Below, one piece after another: positions 38,569 through 46,920 of a stretch of 64,000 bases of DNA; the stretch's first letter is position 1, and every line of letters begins with the position of its first letter. Made by a program: the position numbers and the translations under genes. Origin of the DNA: Oscillatoriales cyanobacterium (lineage in GTDB: Bacteria; Cyanobacteriota; Cyanobacteriia; Cyanobacteriales; Microcoleaceae); NCBI GenBank assembly GCA_004292955.1, contig RDXX01000047.1, positions 1 through 64,000 on the forward strand, given 5' to 3'. The notes beneath the pieces were generated by a model. It was not told the origin of the DNA and searched no databases. It saw only the letters and a list, made by a program, of their open reading frames with translations.

Positions 38569-39429
38569 TTATAGATATCGAATAGCCTCAACCAAGCCCC
38601 CACAAACACCAGCCAAAAAATCCAAATCCAAAGTCTCAATCTTATCACTCGGTTGATGATAGTGCGGATTCCGCATATTAGCCGTATCCGTCACCATAAT
38701 CGCCGGATAACCATTATCCCAAAAAGGAGAATGATCGCTGCGGCGAATATCCGGCACAATCAAACCTCGATTCGGCACCGGCAACCACTCGCAATCCTGA
38801 CCGACTTTGCGGATATTTCTGCTCAAAGTAATCATATCGCGAACAGTCCGCAAGTTCCCAATTAAAGCAATAAAATTGCCAATATTCGGATAAAAATATT
38901 TTAGTCCCGCCGGATAGCTTTGGGAGTTCGGAGTGCGATCGCAATAACCCAACATTTCCAAAGAAATCATCAACCGAATTGACTGTTGCTGTTGCTTGCA
39001 TTTAGCTGCATAATGCCTACTTCCCCAACAACCAGCTTCTTCCATATCGAACGCAACTAACTGTACTGGATATTTTAGCGGTTGAAGTGCGATCGCCCTT
39101 GCGAGTTCCAGCAACACAGCAACACCCGTAGCATTATCATCAGCCCCAGGCGTCCCCGGCACAGTATCGTAATGCGCGCCTATAATAATCGGCAAATTTT
39201 CTTGCTTCCCCCCCTTAGCAAGGGGGGGATTGAGGGGGGGTAAATCCAAGATAAAATTGTGATGAATTCGCCCGCGCACCGCAAAATCGTCAATTTCTAC
39301 AGTGCCCCACTGTCCCAACTGTTCGCGAATGTATTGCTGCACATAGAAGTGCCCTGCGGATGCCAAGTAAGGATTGCGATCGCGTACAATTTGAATTAGG
39401 TGGCTGTGCAGGCGTTCTTTTAGATCCAT
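38569..39429 (-). CDS. M28-family zinc aminopeptidase
   Basis: A 286-residue metallopeptidase. The binuclear zinc ligands are visible: GAHYDTVPGTPGADDNATG (His, Asp), DMEEAGCWGS (Glu-Glu), and YHQPSDKIETL (final His), plus RSDHSPFW. There is no clear signal peptide, so it is probably cytosolic. It carries a short insertion LPPLNPPLAKGGKQENLP (about residues 58-75) encoded by the dispersed CCCCCTTAGCAAGGGGGGG repeat, another repeat tolerated inside a gene. It lies upstream of the oxoprolinase gene on the same strand, which could link peptide degradation and 5-oxoproline recycling. Confidence 0.9.
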   Translation of the reverse strand: MDLKERLHSHLIQIVRDRNPYLASAGHFYVQQYIREQLGQWGTVEIDDFAVRGRIHHNFILDLPPLNPPLAKGGKQENLPIIIGAHYDTVPGTPGADDNATGVAVLLELARAIALQPLKYPVQLVAFDMEEAGCWGSRHYAAKCKQQQQSIRLMISLEMLGYCDRTPNSQSYPAGLKYFYPNIGNFIALIGNLRTVRDMITLSRNIRKVGQDCEWLPVPNRGLIVPDIRRSDHSPFWDNGYPAIMVTDTANMRNPHYHQPSDKIETLDLDFLAGVCGGLVEAIRYL

Positions 39430-39476
39430 GACATCCGAGATACAATGAGTACATTCAGATTATAGGGGATTTAATT

Positions 39477-40643
39477 ATGATTAAAGAAGTCAGAATCAAA
39501 AATTACAAGTCTATTCAAAAGCTGAAGCTGGAATTAGGACGAGTCACCGTACTGATTGGCGAAAATGGCTGCGGTAAGAGCAATATCTTGGAGGCGATCG
39601 CCCTGGCTTCGGCGGCTGCTAATGATAAACTGGATAACGAGTTTCTTGCTGCACGGGGGATTCGGGTGACAGAACCTCGATTTATGCGATCGGCTTTTGA
39701 AAAAGATAATCTTACTAAAGATATCAGCATTGAATTAAGACAGAATGATAAAAAACAATTTAGTTGTATTTTACAAAATGATAATTCTCCCTATTCTCAG
39801 TGGATTAGTAAAAAATTTTTTGGTAATTCTGAAACATCTACAGAGAATGCTCTTAAACTTTTTGTTGAGCAATACGGGGGACAAGACAAACTTTTATCAA
39901 TTTTAAAAGGAGCAACTCAACTAACGGAACAAGAATTATCAATATTCAACAAGGATGTAGACTCATTTATTGAATTATATTATCTAAATAAGTTTATTGT
40001 TTACTCCCCTGAAAACCCAGCTTTACGAACCTTTGAAAAAGAAGGGCAAATTCAACCATTAGGCATTAATGGTCAAGGCTTGTTTAAACTTATAAATATC
40101 TTAAATGCAGATAACCCAGATAAACTCAATCAAATCAAAGACAAGCTGCGATTGATAGATTGGTTTAAAGATTTTGAAATTCCTCACAATCTATCAGCGA
40201 TGCAAACTTCTCTCCAAATTACAGATAGGTACTTAGATACAGATTTAAGTTACTTTGACCAAAGAAGCTCGAATGAAGGCTTTTTGTTTTTACTGTTTTA
40301 CTTTACCTTGTTCATAAGCGATATCACACCTAAATTTTTTGCAATTGACAACATTGACGCTTCCTTAAATCCTCGATTATGTCGCAGATTAATCGAAGAA
40401 TTAGTCGAACTAGCAAAAAAGAACGATAAACAAGTCATCTTGACAACTCATAACCCCGCTGTTTTGGACGGCTTAGATTTAGATGATGATGAACAGCGGT
40501 TGTTTGTGATTTCCCGCAACCAATTAGGTTATACTAAAGCTAGACGTATTCTCAACCCGGAACCTTTGGATGGACAAGAACCTGTAGATTTATCAGAGGC
40601 ATTTTTGAGGGGCTATATCGGCGGACTTCCTGAAAATTTTTAA
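39477..40643 (+). CDS. AAA-family ATPase (RecF/OLD-like, AAA_21)
   Basis: A 388-residue ABC-type ATPase of the kind found in OLD and related defence proteins. Walker A is GENGCGKSNILEA (about residue 28) and Walker B-like FAIDNIDASLNPRL (about 290). The ABC signature region lies around RSSNEGFLFL, and the D/H-loop region is VILTTHNPAVLDGLD. A C-terminal nuclease or Toprim domain is absent. No RloB, DUF4276 or nuclease partner follows, so the effector is not apparent. The two genes after it form a PIN toxin-antitoxin pair. A defence or DNA-metabolism role is inferred, not shown. Confidence 0.8.
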   Translation: MIKEVRIKNYKSIQKLKLELGRVTVLIGENGCGKSNILEAIALASAAANDKLDNEFLAARGIRVTEPRFMRSAFEKDNLTKDISIELRQNDKKQFSCILQNDNSPYSQWISKKFFGNSETSTENALKLFVEQYGGQDKLLSILKGATQLTEQELSIFNKDVDSFIELYYLNKFIVYSPENPALRTFEKEGQIQPLGINGQGLFKLINILNADNPDKLNQIKDKLRLIDWFKDFEIPHNLSAMQTSLQITDRYLDTDLSYFDQRSSNEGFLFLLFYFTLFISDITPKFFAIDNIDASLNPRLCRRLIEELVELAKKNDKQVILTTHNPAVLDGLDLDDDEQRLFVISRNQLGYTKARRILNPEPLDGQEPVDLSEAFLRGYIGGLPENF

Positions 40644-40724
40644 TATGATTAAGTTTGGATTGATTACAAAGGGACTTACCGAATTTTTATGTCCTATAAT
40701 AGAGACAAAGCTTAGGAGATTAGT

Positions 40725-41015
40725 ATGCAAGCATACAAACTTAGAGGTAAAATAGATGAGGCTGGGAATTTGGTAGTTTTGGAATCCCTGGATATGCCAG
40801 CCGGAGATGTGGAAATCATCGTTTGGCCGGTGGCTGATGCGGTTGTCAGTTCCCCACAGCTAGTAATCCAGTCAGAAGAAGCTAACCTTAAAAGAAAAGT
40901 GAAAACTAAAATCAAGGCTTTGCAAGCCTGGTTTGAGAATACTCAGCCTGTCCCGCCTGACTTCGATGCAGAGGAAGCTAGATGGGAAGCTTTGAAGGAG
41001 AAACACAAGCTATGA
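40725..41015 (+). CDS. Putative antitoxin of a PIN-domain pair
   Basis: A 96-residue protein. The N-terminal beta-rich segment (YKLRGKIDEAGNLVVLESL) resembles the N-terminus of small cyanobacterial antitoxin-like proteins, and the C-terminal half is helical and charged. CTTAGGAGATTAGT with AGGAG lies before the ATG. Its last codons overlap the PIN gene by 4 nt (ATGA), which together with size is the main evidence for an antitoxin role. No DNA-binding motif was identified with certainty. Confidence 0.75.
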   Translation: MQAYKLRGKIDEAGNLVVLESLDMPAGDVEIIVWPVADAVVSSPQLVIQSEEANLKRKVKTKIKALQAWFENTQPVPPDFDAEEARWEALKEKHKL

Positions 41016-41431
41016 AAATCTTGCTAGATACCAATATCATCTTAGATATCGCCCTTGAACGACAGCAATTTTTTGGTGAAAGCGAACAAGTTTTGTCCTT
41101 TGTTGAACAGGCACAAGTAGAAGGTTATATTTCAGCCTCTACTTTTGGCGATATTTACTACATCATACGTAAAGTTAAAGGTCGAGATTCAACGCTTGAG
41201 TTTTTGAAATATATAGCCACATTTTGTCAAGTGGCGACTGTCGATAGCTCTGCTATTTCAATGGCATTAATTTCCAACTTCAAGGATTTTGAAGATGCGA
41301 TTCAGTATAGCACTGCCGTAGTCAATCAAATTGATGCCATTGTCACCCGCAACCCGCGAGATTTTCCGGTGACAACTCCTCGAATTGTCACTCCCAATCA
41401 GTTAATTGAAGAGTTAACCAATTCTGTCTAA
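41012..41431 (+). CDS. PIN-domain toxin (VapC-like ribonuclease)
   Basis: 139 residues from ATG 41012 inside the antitoxin stop; a start ten codons upstream is in frame but less likely. PIN signatures are ILLDTNIILDIALER (first Asp), FKDFEDAIQYS (Glu/Asp pair) and IDAIVTRNPRDF (final Asp). PIN toxins cleave RNA with bound metal. It ends 4 nt inside the convergent EamA gene. Confidence 0.87.
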   Translation: MKILLDTNIILDIALERQQFFGESEQVLSFVEQAQVEGYISASTFGDIYYIIRKVKGRDSTLEFLKYIATFCQVATVDSSAISMALISNFKDFEDAIQYSTAVVNQIDAIVTRNPRDFPVTTPRIVTPNQLIEELTNSV

Positions 41432-42498
41432 ACCTCCGGCTCCAATTCTGTAGCCCGCACTTGCACGGGAAATTCAACTGCATTCAACTCCGACGACTCT
41501 AATAACTGCACTTCCTCCTCAGAATTCGCTGCACCATTCCGGCCTTTCCCCAATTTCTCAGCCAAAGTATCCCGCTGATTAATCAAATAAATACTTACCA
41601 AAGTCAGCCCGACTCCCATCGATTGCAGCGGATTCAATACTTCGCCCAACAACAAATTCCCGAACAGCAAAGCAAAAATCGGAGTCAGAAACGTTAGAGA
41701 ACTTAAACTCGTCAAACTGCCGCTTGAAGCAAAGTAAAAGAATAAACCGTAGGCGATCGCACTTCCGAACACAGTAGAATACCCTAAAGCCATCCAACCC
41801 GACAAATCGATATTCACAAACTGCTCAGACTCAGTAGCCGCCGAAAGCGCCAACAACGGCAAACCGCCTAAAATCATGTGCCAGCCCGTCGCCACCACCG
41901 GATCGACATAACGGCAAACCCAGCGCACCAAAACCGTACCCACAGCCATTGACAAAGCCGCCAACAGCATCAACCATTCCCCGCCCTGAAACACACTTTC
42001 GATACCCGCAGAAACCTGCACGGTTTCAGGATGAAACAGCCCCAAAATAAAGCCATCCGGCAATCCAATCAAACTGATACCGATAACGCCAATTACTAAG
42101 CCCAACCAGCCCCAAAAACCAATTTTTTCTTGAAACAGCCACAAACACAAAATCGCCACGGCTAGTGGTTGAGAATCTATCATTACAGAACCCAAACCCG
42201 CACCTGTTCTCGCCAAACCTTCGGCTAAAAAGCCTTGAAACAAAGTGCCGTCAACTAATGCAAACAGCGAAATCCAAAGCCAAGCTTTCCAACCCTGCGG
42301 CTGCTTTTTTCCCATCAAAGCCGCCGCCAGCAACACCAACACGCCCGCAGGTAATAAACGCACGACAGCCACAAACAGCGGTGTCGTGTGTGGCATCACC
42401 CCTTTCATCGCTACCATCGCGGTTCCCCACAGGAAAAACGGCGCAATGAGTAACAGCGGGGCAAAGGGCAGTTTGGAATCGGTAAGTTTTAGCTGCAT
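41428..42498 (-). CDS. EamA-family (DMT) transporter
   Basis: 356 residues from ATG 42498, with TGGAG about 7 nt upstream. The frame is open much further upstream but only through translated repeats, so the longer version is rejected. Ten membrane helices form two EamA repeats (about residues 12-150 and 175-310), including LLLIAPFFLWGTAMVAMK and TFLTPIFALLFGNLLLGE. A hydrophilic acidic tail of about 45 residues follows. Such proteins export metabolites or amino acids; the substrate is not deducible. Confidence 0.9.
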   Translation of the reverse strand: MQLKLTDSKLPFAPLLLIAPFFLWGTAMVAMKGVMPHTTPLFVAVVRLLPAGVLVLLAAALMGKKQPQGWKAWLWISLFALVDGTLFQGFLAEGLARTGAGLGSVMIDSQPLAVAILCLWLFQEKIGFWGWLGLVIGVIGISLIGLPDGFILGLFHPETVQVSAGIESVFQGGEWLMLLAALSMAVGTVLVRWVCRYVDPVVATGWHMILGGLPLLALSAATESEQFVNIDLSGWMALGYSTVFGSAIAYGLFFYFASSGSLTSLSSLTFLTPIFALLFGNLLLGEVLNPLQSMGVGLTLVSIYLINQRDTLAEKLGKGRNGAANSEEEVQLLESSELNAVEFPVQVRATELEPEV

Positions 42499-42599
42499 GG
42501 CGGAGGCTCCAAATAATTGATGAGAGTGGCGCTCTCGGGAATGATGTAGATTTGTTAAGCAATTATTACAATTATATATCGAAGGTGGGTTAAGTGCGA

Positions 42600-43015
42600 T
42601 CGAACGGGCAAGATGCCCGTTCCACAATTTGTGAAATTGGTTGTAGAACAGGCATCTTGCCTGTTGCAGTTCCACAATTTCTGCAATGGTTGTGGAACAG
42701 GCATCTTGCCTGTTGCGGTTCGACAATTTGTGAAATTGGTTGTAGAACAGGCATCTTGCCTGTTGCAGTTCCACAATTTCTGCAATGGTTGTGGAACAGG
42801 CATTTTGCCTGTTGCAGTTCCAAAATCAGTGAAATGTGTTGTGGAACAGGCATCTTGCCTGTTGCAGTTCCAAAATCAGTGAAATGTGTTGTGGAACAGG
42901 CATCTTGCCTGTTGCATTCCAAAATCAGTGAAATTGTTTGTGGAACAGGCATCTTGCCTGTTGCAGTTCCAAAATCAGTGAAATTGGTTGTGGAACAGGC
43001 ATCTTGCCTGTTGCG
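42600..43015. repeat. Array of eight GAACAGGCATCTTGCCTGTT units
   Basis: Eight copies of GAACAGGCATCTTGCCTGTT with one variant (ATTTTG) are spaced about 57-58 bp apart. Linkers come in two types: CAGTTCCACAATTTCTGCAA (or GTTCGACAATTTGTGAAA) and CAGTTCCAAAATCAGTGAAA. A shorter variant, CGGGCAAGATGCCCG, starts the array. All frames through it stay open but are not genes. Confidence 0.93.
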
Positions 43016-43095
43016 AACACAAGCACAACATCTAACCCAATGAATAAGGCACACTAGAAGTGAGATACAAAATTTCACATTGCCCGAAACTGCCC

Positions 43096-43914
43096 ATGAT
43101 TTGGCCATTCAAGCCCCGCTACCGCAAACAAATCGCCCGCATCGAAGTCACCGGAGCGATCGCCGGAGAAACCCGCAAACGAGTTCTAGAAGCGCTCAAA
43201 ACCGTTGAAGAGCGCAAATTTCCCGCCTTGCTGCTGCGGATAGACAGCCCCGGGGGCACTGTCGGCGATTCCCAAGAAATTTACAGCGCCCTCAAGCGTT
43301 TGGGCGAAAAAATCAAAATTGTCGCTAGTTTTGGCAATATTTCAGCTTCTGGCGGAGTTTACATCGGCATGGGAGCTCAACATATCGTTGCTAATCCCGG
43401 TACAATTACCGGCAGCATCGGCGTGATTATCCGGGGTAACAATCTAGAAGGGCTGCTAGAAAAAGTCGGCGTTTCTTTTCAAGTGATTAAATCCGGGCCC
43501 TATAAAGATATCTTGGCATTCGATCGACAATTGACCGAGCCCGAACAGCAAATTCTGCAAGACTTGATCGACAGCAGCTACCAGCAATTCGTGGAAACCG
43601 TCGCCGAAGCCCGGAAACTCCCCGTTGAAAACGTCAAAACTTTTGCCGACGGTCGCGTTTTTACCGGCCAGCAAGCCTTAGAATTGGGTTTGGTCGATCG
43701 ACTCGGAACCGAAGAGGACGCTCGCCGCTGGACTGCCGAACTCGCAGGCCTCGACCCGGAAAAAACCGAATGCTGCACGCTAGAAAAACAAAAACCTTTC
43801 CTAAATCGCGTTTTGGGGAGTAGTCTGGATACATCCGGGCTTTGGGCTTACAAGAATTTGCTGGAATTCGAGCTGTCTACTAGCGGTTTGCCGCTGTGGC
43901 TGTATCGCCCGTGA
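43096..43914 (+). CDS. sppA: Signal peptide peptidase SppA (short form)
   Basis: 272 residues from ATG 43096 (MIWPFKPRYRKQIARIEV); an open frame starts 12 codons earlier without a ribosome site. It is an S49 peptidase. The substrate-binding strand is LLLRIDSPGGTVGDSQEIY, the nucleophile Ser lies in NISASGGVYIGMGA, and the catalytic Lys in SGPYKDILAFDR. The short form lacks the duplicated N-terminal domain of E. coli SppA. No clear N-terminal transmembrane helix is seen, so membrane association is uncertain. It digests remnant signal peptides or, in cyanobacteria, may act on thylakoid proteins. Confidence 0.9.
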   Translation: MIWPFKPRYRKQIARIEVTGAIAGETRKRVLEALKTVEERKFPALLLRIDSPGGTVGDSQEIYSALKRLGEKIKIVASFGNISASGGVYIGMGAQHIVANPGTITGSIGVIIRGNNLEGLLEKVGVSFQVIKSGPYKDILAFDRQLTEPEQQILQDLIDSSYQQFVETVAEARKLPVENVKTFADGRVFTGQQALELGLVDRLGTEEDARRWTAELAGLDPEKTECCTLEKQKPFLNRVLGSSLDTSGLWAYKNLLEFELSTSGLPLWLYRP

Positions 43915-43921
43915 TTAAATA

Positions 43922-44120
43922 AATTAGTCATTGGTTATTGGTTATTGGTTATTGGTTATTGGTTATTGGTTGTTGGTTGTTGGTTGTTGGTTGTTGGTTG
44001 TTGGTTATTGACAAACCAACAAATAACAAGTAACCCTTCGACTCCGCTCATGGCAACGCAAATAACAAATAACAAGTAACAAATAACAAGTAACAAATAA
44101 CCAATAACCATTGACAACTA
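43922..44120. repeat. Heptamer arrays (TTATTGG / TTGTTGG, then AATAACAAGT)
   Basis: The first part (43922-44010) is tandem TTATTGG changing to TTGTTGG. The second (44050-44113) is AAATAACAAGTAAC-like units and their variants, roughly complementary to the first, so a long imperfect hairpin can form. Between them is CCCTTCGACTCCGCTCATGG, a common dispersed fragment. Confidence 0.88.
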
Positions 44121-44156
44121 GCAACTGACAACTGATAAAAAATGGAGAATATTTGC

Positions 44157-44549
44157 GTGGATTGGCAAGTGCGGGCGATTCGCGGGGCAACAACTGCCAG
44201 CGATAATTCGGTAGAAGCAATTCGAGAAGCGGTGAGAGAACTGTTAGATGAATTAGAAACAAGAAATAATTTAGATCCGGAATTAATAATTAGTGTTACG
44301 TTTTCTGTTACCCGCGATTTGGATGCTGTCTTTCCGGCTGCGATCGCCCGCGAACGCCCTCGGTGGTGCAATGTTCCTTTGTTGGACGTGCAGCAAATGT
44401 ACGTTAAGGGTTCATTAGAACGCTGCATCCGCTTTTTAATTCACATCAATTGGCCCGCACACACCGAAATTTATCATCCTTATTTGCGCGGAGCTCAAAA
44501 TTTGCGGCCCGATTGGAATTTAGCCGTTGCAGTTGCTGCGGAAAAATAA
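44157..44549 (+). CDS. aroH: Chorismate mutase, AroH class
   Basis: 130 residues from GTG 44157, which has GGAG 9 nt upstream; an ATG at 44142 in frame has no ribosome site and the GGAG would lie inside the codons. The AroH fold is evident: VRAIRGATTASDNSVEAI at the N-terminus, RCIRFLIHIN (active-site Arg) and HPYLRGAQNLRPD at the C-terminus. It converts chorismate to prephenate for Phe/Tyr synthesis. It appears to be a single gene followed by a terminator hairpin. Confidence 0.93.
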   Translation: MDWQVRAIRGATTASDNSVEAIREAVRELLDELETRNNLDPELIISVTFSVTRDLDAVFPAAIARERPRWCNVPLLDVQQMYVKGSLERCIRFLIHINWPAHTEIYHPYLRGAQNLRPDWNLAVAVAAEK

Positions 44550-44580
44550 GAAAATCACTTTTTGATTGATTCAAGAGTAA

Positions 44581-44608
44581 ACCCACCAGCCATGGTGGGT
44601 TGATTTTT
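44581..44608 (+). terminator. Rho-independent terminator after aroH
   Basis: ACCCACC (44581-44587) and GGTGGGT (44594-44600) form a 7-bp stem followed by TGATTTTT. It is in the right place and orientation for aroH. Confidence 0.7.
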
Positions 44609-44617
44609 AACTGAGGA

Positions 44618-44836
44618 ATGAAAAGATGTAATAACAAAATGAGTGATTACAAAGGATGTAACTACTGCCAACATTTTCGAGCAGACGGAACTTGTCCGGC
44701 TTTCGATCCAGGTCTAATTCCCTTAATAATTGTTGACGCGCAAATCAAACACACTAAGCCTTTGAAAAATCAGAAAAACACAATTGTTTACGAGCCAACT
44801 GAAAAACACATAATGTACAGGTATAGTCCTGATTAA
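44618..44836 (+). CDS. Small cysteine-containing hypothetical protein
   Basis: 72 residues from ATG 44618, or 65 from ATG 44639; neither start has an ideal ribosome site. The only distinctive feature is CNYCQHFRADGTCPAFDPG, three Cys plus His that could bind a metal. The rest is polar. It follows the aroH terminator and lacks a recognised family. It could be a small zinc-binding protein. Confidence 0.5.
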   Translation: MKRCNNKMSDYKGCNYCQHFRADGTCPAFDPGLIPLIIVDAQIKHTKPLKNQKNTIVYEPTEKHIMYRYSPD

Positions 44837-44892
44837 GTATTGATGAAGTTGAGCTATTAGCTGCAATTGTTATGGATTGCAACAGTCTGTTG

Positions 44893-45468
44893 TTAATCCC
44901 AGATTTGCCGTAAATTCAAGGTAAATCCCGGCAACACATCTACCGAAACAGTTTGAGGTGCTTGCAATACCTCAACTTCTCGATCGGGGCGATAAATTTC
45001 CACTTGTTGCTTTTTGCGGTTAATTAACAAACCCAGACGACAGCCATTGTCGATATACTCTTGCATTTTGTCTTGAGTTTTTTTCAGGCTATCGCTTGGT
45101 GAAAGAATTTCAATCACAAAATCGGGACACAGCGGGATGAATTTTTCTCTTTGTTGTGCAGTCAAAGCCTCCCAGCGAGATTTTTCGACCCAAGAGACAT
45201 CGGGAGATCGATCGGCTTTGTTTGGTAGAGTAAACCCTGTCGATGAGTCGAAGACTTCGCCGAGTTGAGTTTGCTCGTTCCAGATTGCCAGTTGTACAAT
45301 CAGTTTGACGTTACGTTTTCCGGTTTCTCCTCCTGTCGGCGGCATCACGATTAATTCTCCATTAGGGTTCCTTTCTAGTTTTAAATCTGGGTTTTCTTGA
45401 CAGAGTAAATAAAACTGTTCTTCGGTAAGTTTGATAATTGGGTTGAGGTCGAGAGTAATTTGGGTCAT
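44893..45468 (-). CDS. Uma2-family (DUF820) putative restriction-like endonuclease
   Basis: A 191-residue Uma2 protein, a family greatly expanded in cyanobacteria. PD-(D/E)xK-type residues are visible in SPDVSWV, CPDFVIEILSPSDSL (Asp, Glu) and DNGCRLGLLINRKKQQVEIYRP. The N-terminal ELIVMPPTGGETGKRN is the other hallmark. The cellular role is unknown; the nuclease fold is a prediction for the family. There is no partner gene nearby. Confidence 0.9.
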   Translation of the reverse strand: MTQITLDLNPIIKLTEEQFYLLCQENPDLKLERNPNGELIVMPPTGGETGKRNVKLIVQLAIWNEQTQLGEVFDSSTGFTLPNKADRSPDVSWVEKSRWEALTAQQREKFIPLCPDFVIEILSPSDSLKKTQDKMQEYIDNGCRLGLLINRKKQQVEIYRPDREVEVLQAPQTVSVDVLPGFTLNLRQIWD

Positions 45469-45565
45469 GGCAGTTGCGATCGGCTGAATTGAAATAGGCT
45501 TCTCCAGCAGATAAATTTATTTTAGCTTACCTTTTTCGGTTGGGATTGGCTTAGATAAAAAACAT

Positions 45566-45600
45566 AAAAAAACCGGCTTCTCGAAGAAACCGGATTTTTT
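45566..45600 (-). terminator. Rho-independent terminator downstream of crtR
   Basis: CCGGCTTCT and AGAAACCGG form a stem with one mismatch, flanked on both sides by runs (AAAAAA and TTTTTT). It lies immediately after the crtR stop on the minus strand and could act in both directions. Confidence 0.85.
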
Positions 45601-45601
45601 G

Positions 45602-46492
45602 TCAATCAGTGGCTTTCTTGTGATGCAGCCTAATCCCTAAAAAGATGTCATATATAAAACTCCAAAAGTCCTTTTTACCTTCCAATATTCCCAGACTTTG
45701 AGGAGAACCCTTTTCATCTAACAGCGGCTTCACAGCTTCATAAGCTGGCTTGTAATTGTACCAAGGAATTGAAGGCCACAAGTGATGGATCAAATGATAG
45801 TTCTGTCCCAAAATTAAAATATTCAGAATTGGACTAGGATATACTCTGGCATTTTTCCAGCGATCGCGCTCGTGAAACGGACGGTGTGGCAAATAATCAA
45901 AAAATAAGCCCAAGGCTAACCCCACTACCAAAGCAGGAGAAAACCAAAAGTTCAGCACATAGCCTAAATGGTCGTATTGAATTGAGAGATAAACCACTCC
46001 GATCACAAACAAACGGCTGAAAAACCATTCCCAAAGTTCGTATTTCCGCCACAGTTTGCGCTTAAAGAAGAAAATCTCGTGGTAAAAAAACCTCGCAGCA
46101 ATTAGCCACAGAGGCCCACCCGTAGAAACATAATGGTCTGGATCGTTATCTGGGTCGTTAACGTGGGCGTGATGCTGCATATGTACCCGCGTAAATACCG
46201 GGAAAGCAAAGCCCAACATCAGCGCGCTACCGTGTCCCAAAATAGCGTTAATTGTACGATCGCGGTGCGCCGCGTTGTGAGACGCATCGTGAATCACCGT
46301 TCCAGCCATGTGCAACGCCAGCACGTTCAGCGAAAAACAACACCAATCCGGCCAGTCCCCGTACCAGTAACCCACAAAGGAAATCGCGATAATCGCTAAT
46401 GCACTCAAAAACAACAGCAGCGTCGGATTCAAGTCACCCGGAGGACTCAGAAACTCTTTCGGCACTGTCAGCGGCCGTCCTGCCTCCGACAT
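45602..46492 (-). CDS. crtR: Beta-carotene hydroxylase CrtR-type (fatty-acid-desaturase-like)
   Basis: 296 residues from ATG 46492, with AAGGAG 11 nt upstream; a GTG four codons earlier touches that site and is rejected. The membrane-bound di-iron His boxes are HDASHNAAH, HMQHHAHVN and HLIHHLWPS, with NALILHMAGT-like helices around them. It matches from memory the Synechocystis CrtR sequence in the stretch HGSALMLGFAFPVFTRVH. It hydroxylates beta-carotene (or deoxymyxol) in thylakoid or cytoplasmic membranes to give zeaxanthin and myxoxanthophyll precursors. Confidence 0.93.
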   Translation of the reverse strand: MSEAGRPLTVPKEFLSPPGDLNPTLLLFLSALAIIAISFVGYWYGDWPDWCCFSLNVLALHMAGTVIHDASHNAAHRDRTINAILGHGSALMLGFAFPVFTRVHMQHHAHVNDPDNDPDHYVSTGGPLWLIAARFFYHEIFFFKRKLWRKYELWEWFFSRLFVIGVVYLSIQYDHLGYVLNFWFSPALVVGLALGLFFDYLPHRPFHERDRWKNARVYPSPILNILILGQNYHLIHHLWPSIPWYNYKPAYEAVKPLLDEKGSPQSLGILEGKKDFWSFIYDIFLGIRLHHKKATD

Positions 46493-46920
46493 TTTTGTTA
46501 ACACTCCTTAATATTTCACACTTGCGTAGTATAAGATACAAGTCTGCCAATAGTAAAGTTTCGTGAAAAAACAGAGTCCGATCGCCAGACAGTTGCCTCT
46601 GCACAAGAAGCCAAGTATTGCTGCTGTGAAACGATCCCAATCCTCGATTAGCCGCATAGCAGAGCAGCTCAAGTCTAATAAATGGGTATATCTGTATTTA
46701 TGTCAACCCTGGGAGCGGAAATATTTTCTAAAAAAGCCGATCGCCAAGAAAAGATTACCGATCGGTAAAAAGTCAGATATTCTATATATTGGTCAATGCC
46801 TGCTGTTTTGACGACTATCAAAATTTTTAAGACTTGAGACTAGCGTCATTGCTTGTACTGAAAGATGAAAAGTTAGCCGAAATTTAAACTAGAAATCCTC
46901 CAGCCACCCCATCTCAATTC
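46493..46920. other. Divergent intergenic region crtR / pyk
   Basis: 428 bp. An 82-codon plus-strand frame (46563-46811) starts with GTG, lacks a ribosome site and is basic and low in conservation cues, so it is not called. Promoters for both genes must lie here; GTAGTATAAGAT near 46525 is the only -10-like motif noticed. Confidence 0.5.

Noticed and set aside
42600-43015. CRISPR array
   Set aside because: The spacers are themselves repeated (two types), the unit is a palindrome, and no cas genes are near. The same applies to 36310-36620 and 17962-18087.
42555-43108. Several overlapping repeat-rich frames, and a longer start for the EamA transporter
   Set aside because: All frames are open because the repeat lacks stops; the transporter has a good ATG and ribosome site at 42498.
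46563-46811. 82-codon basic frame between crtR and pyk
   Set aside because: GTG start without a ribosome site, no recognisable pattern, and it overlaps the likely promoters.
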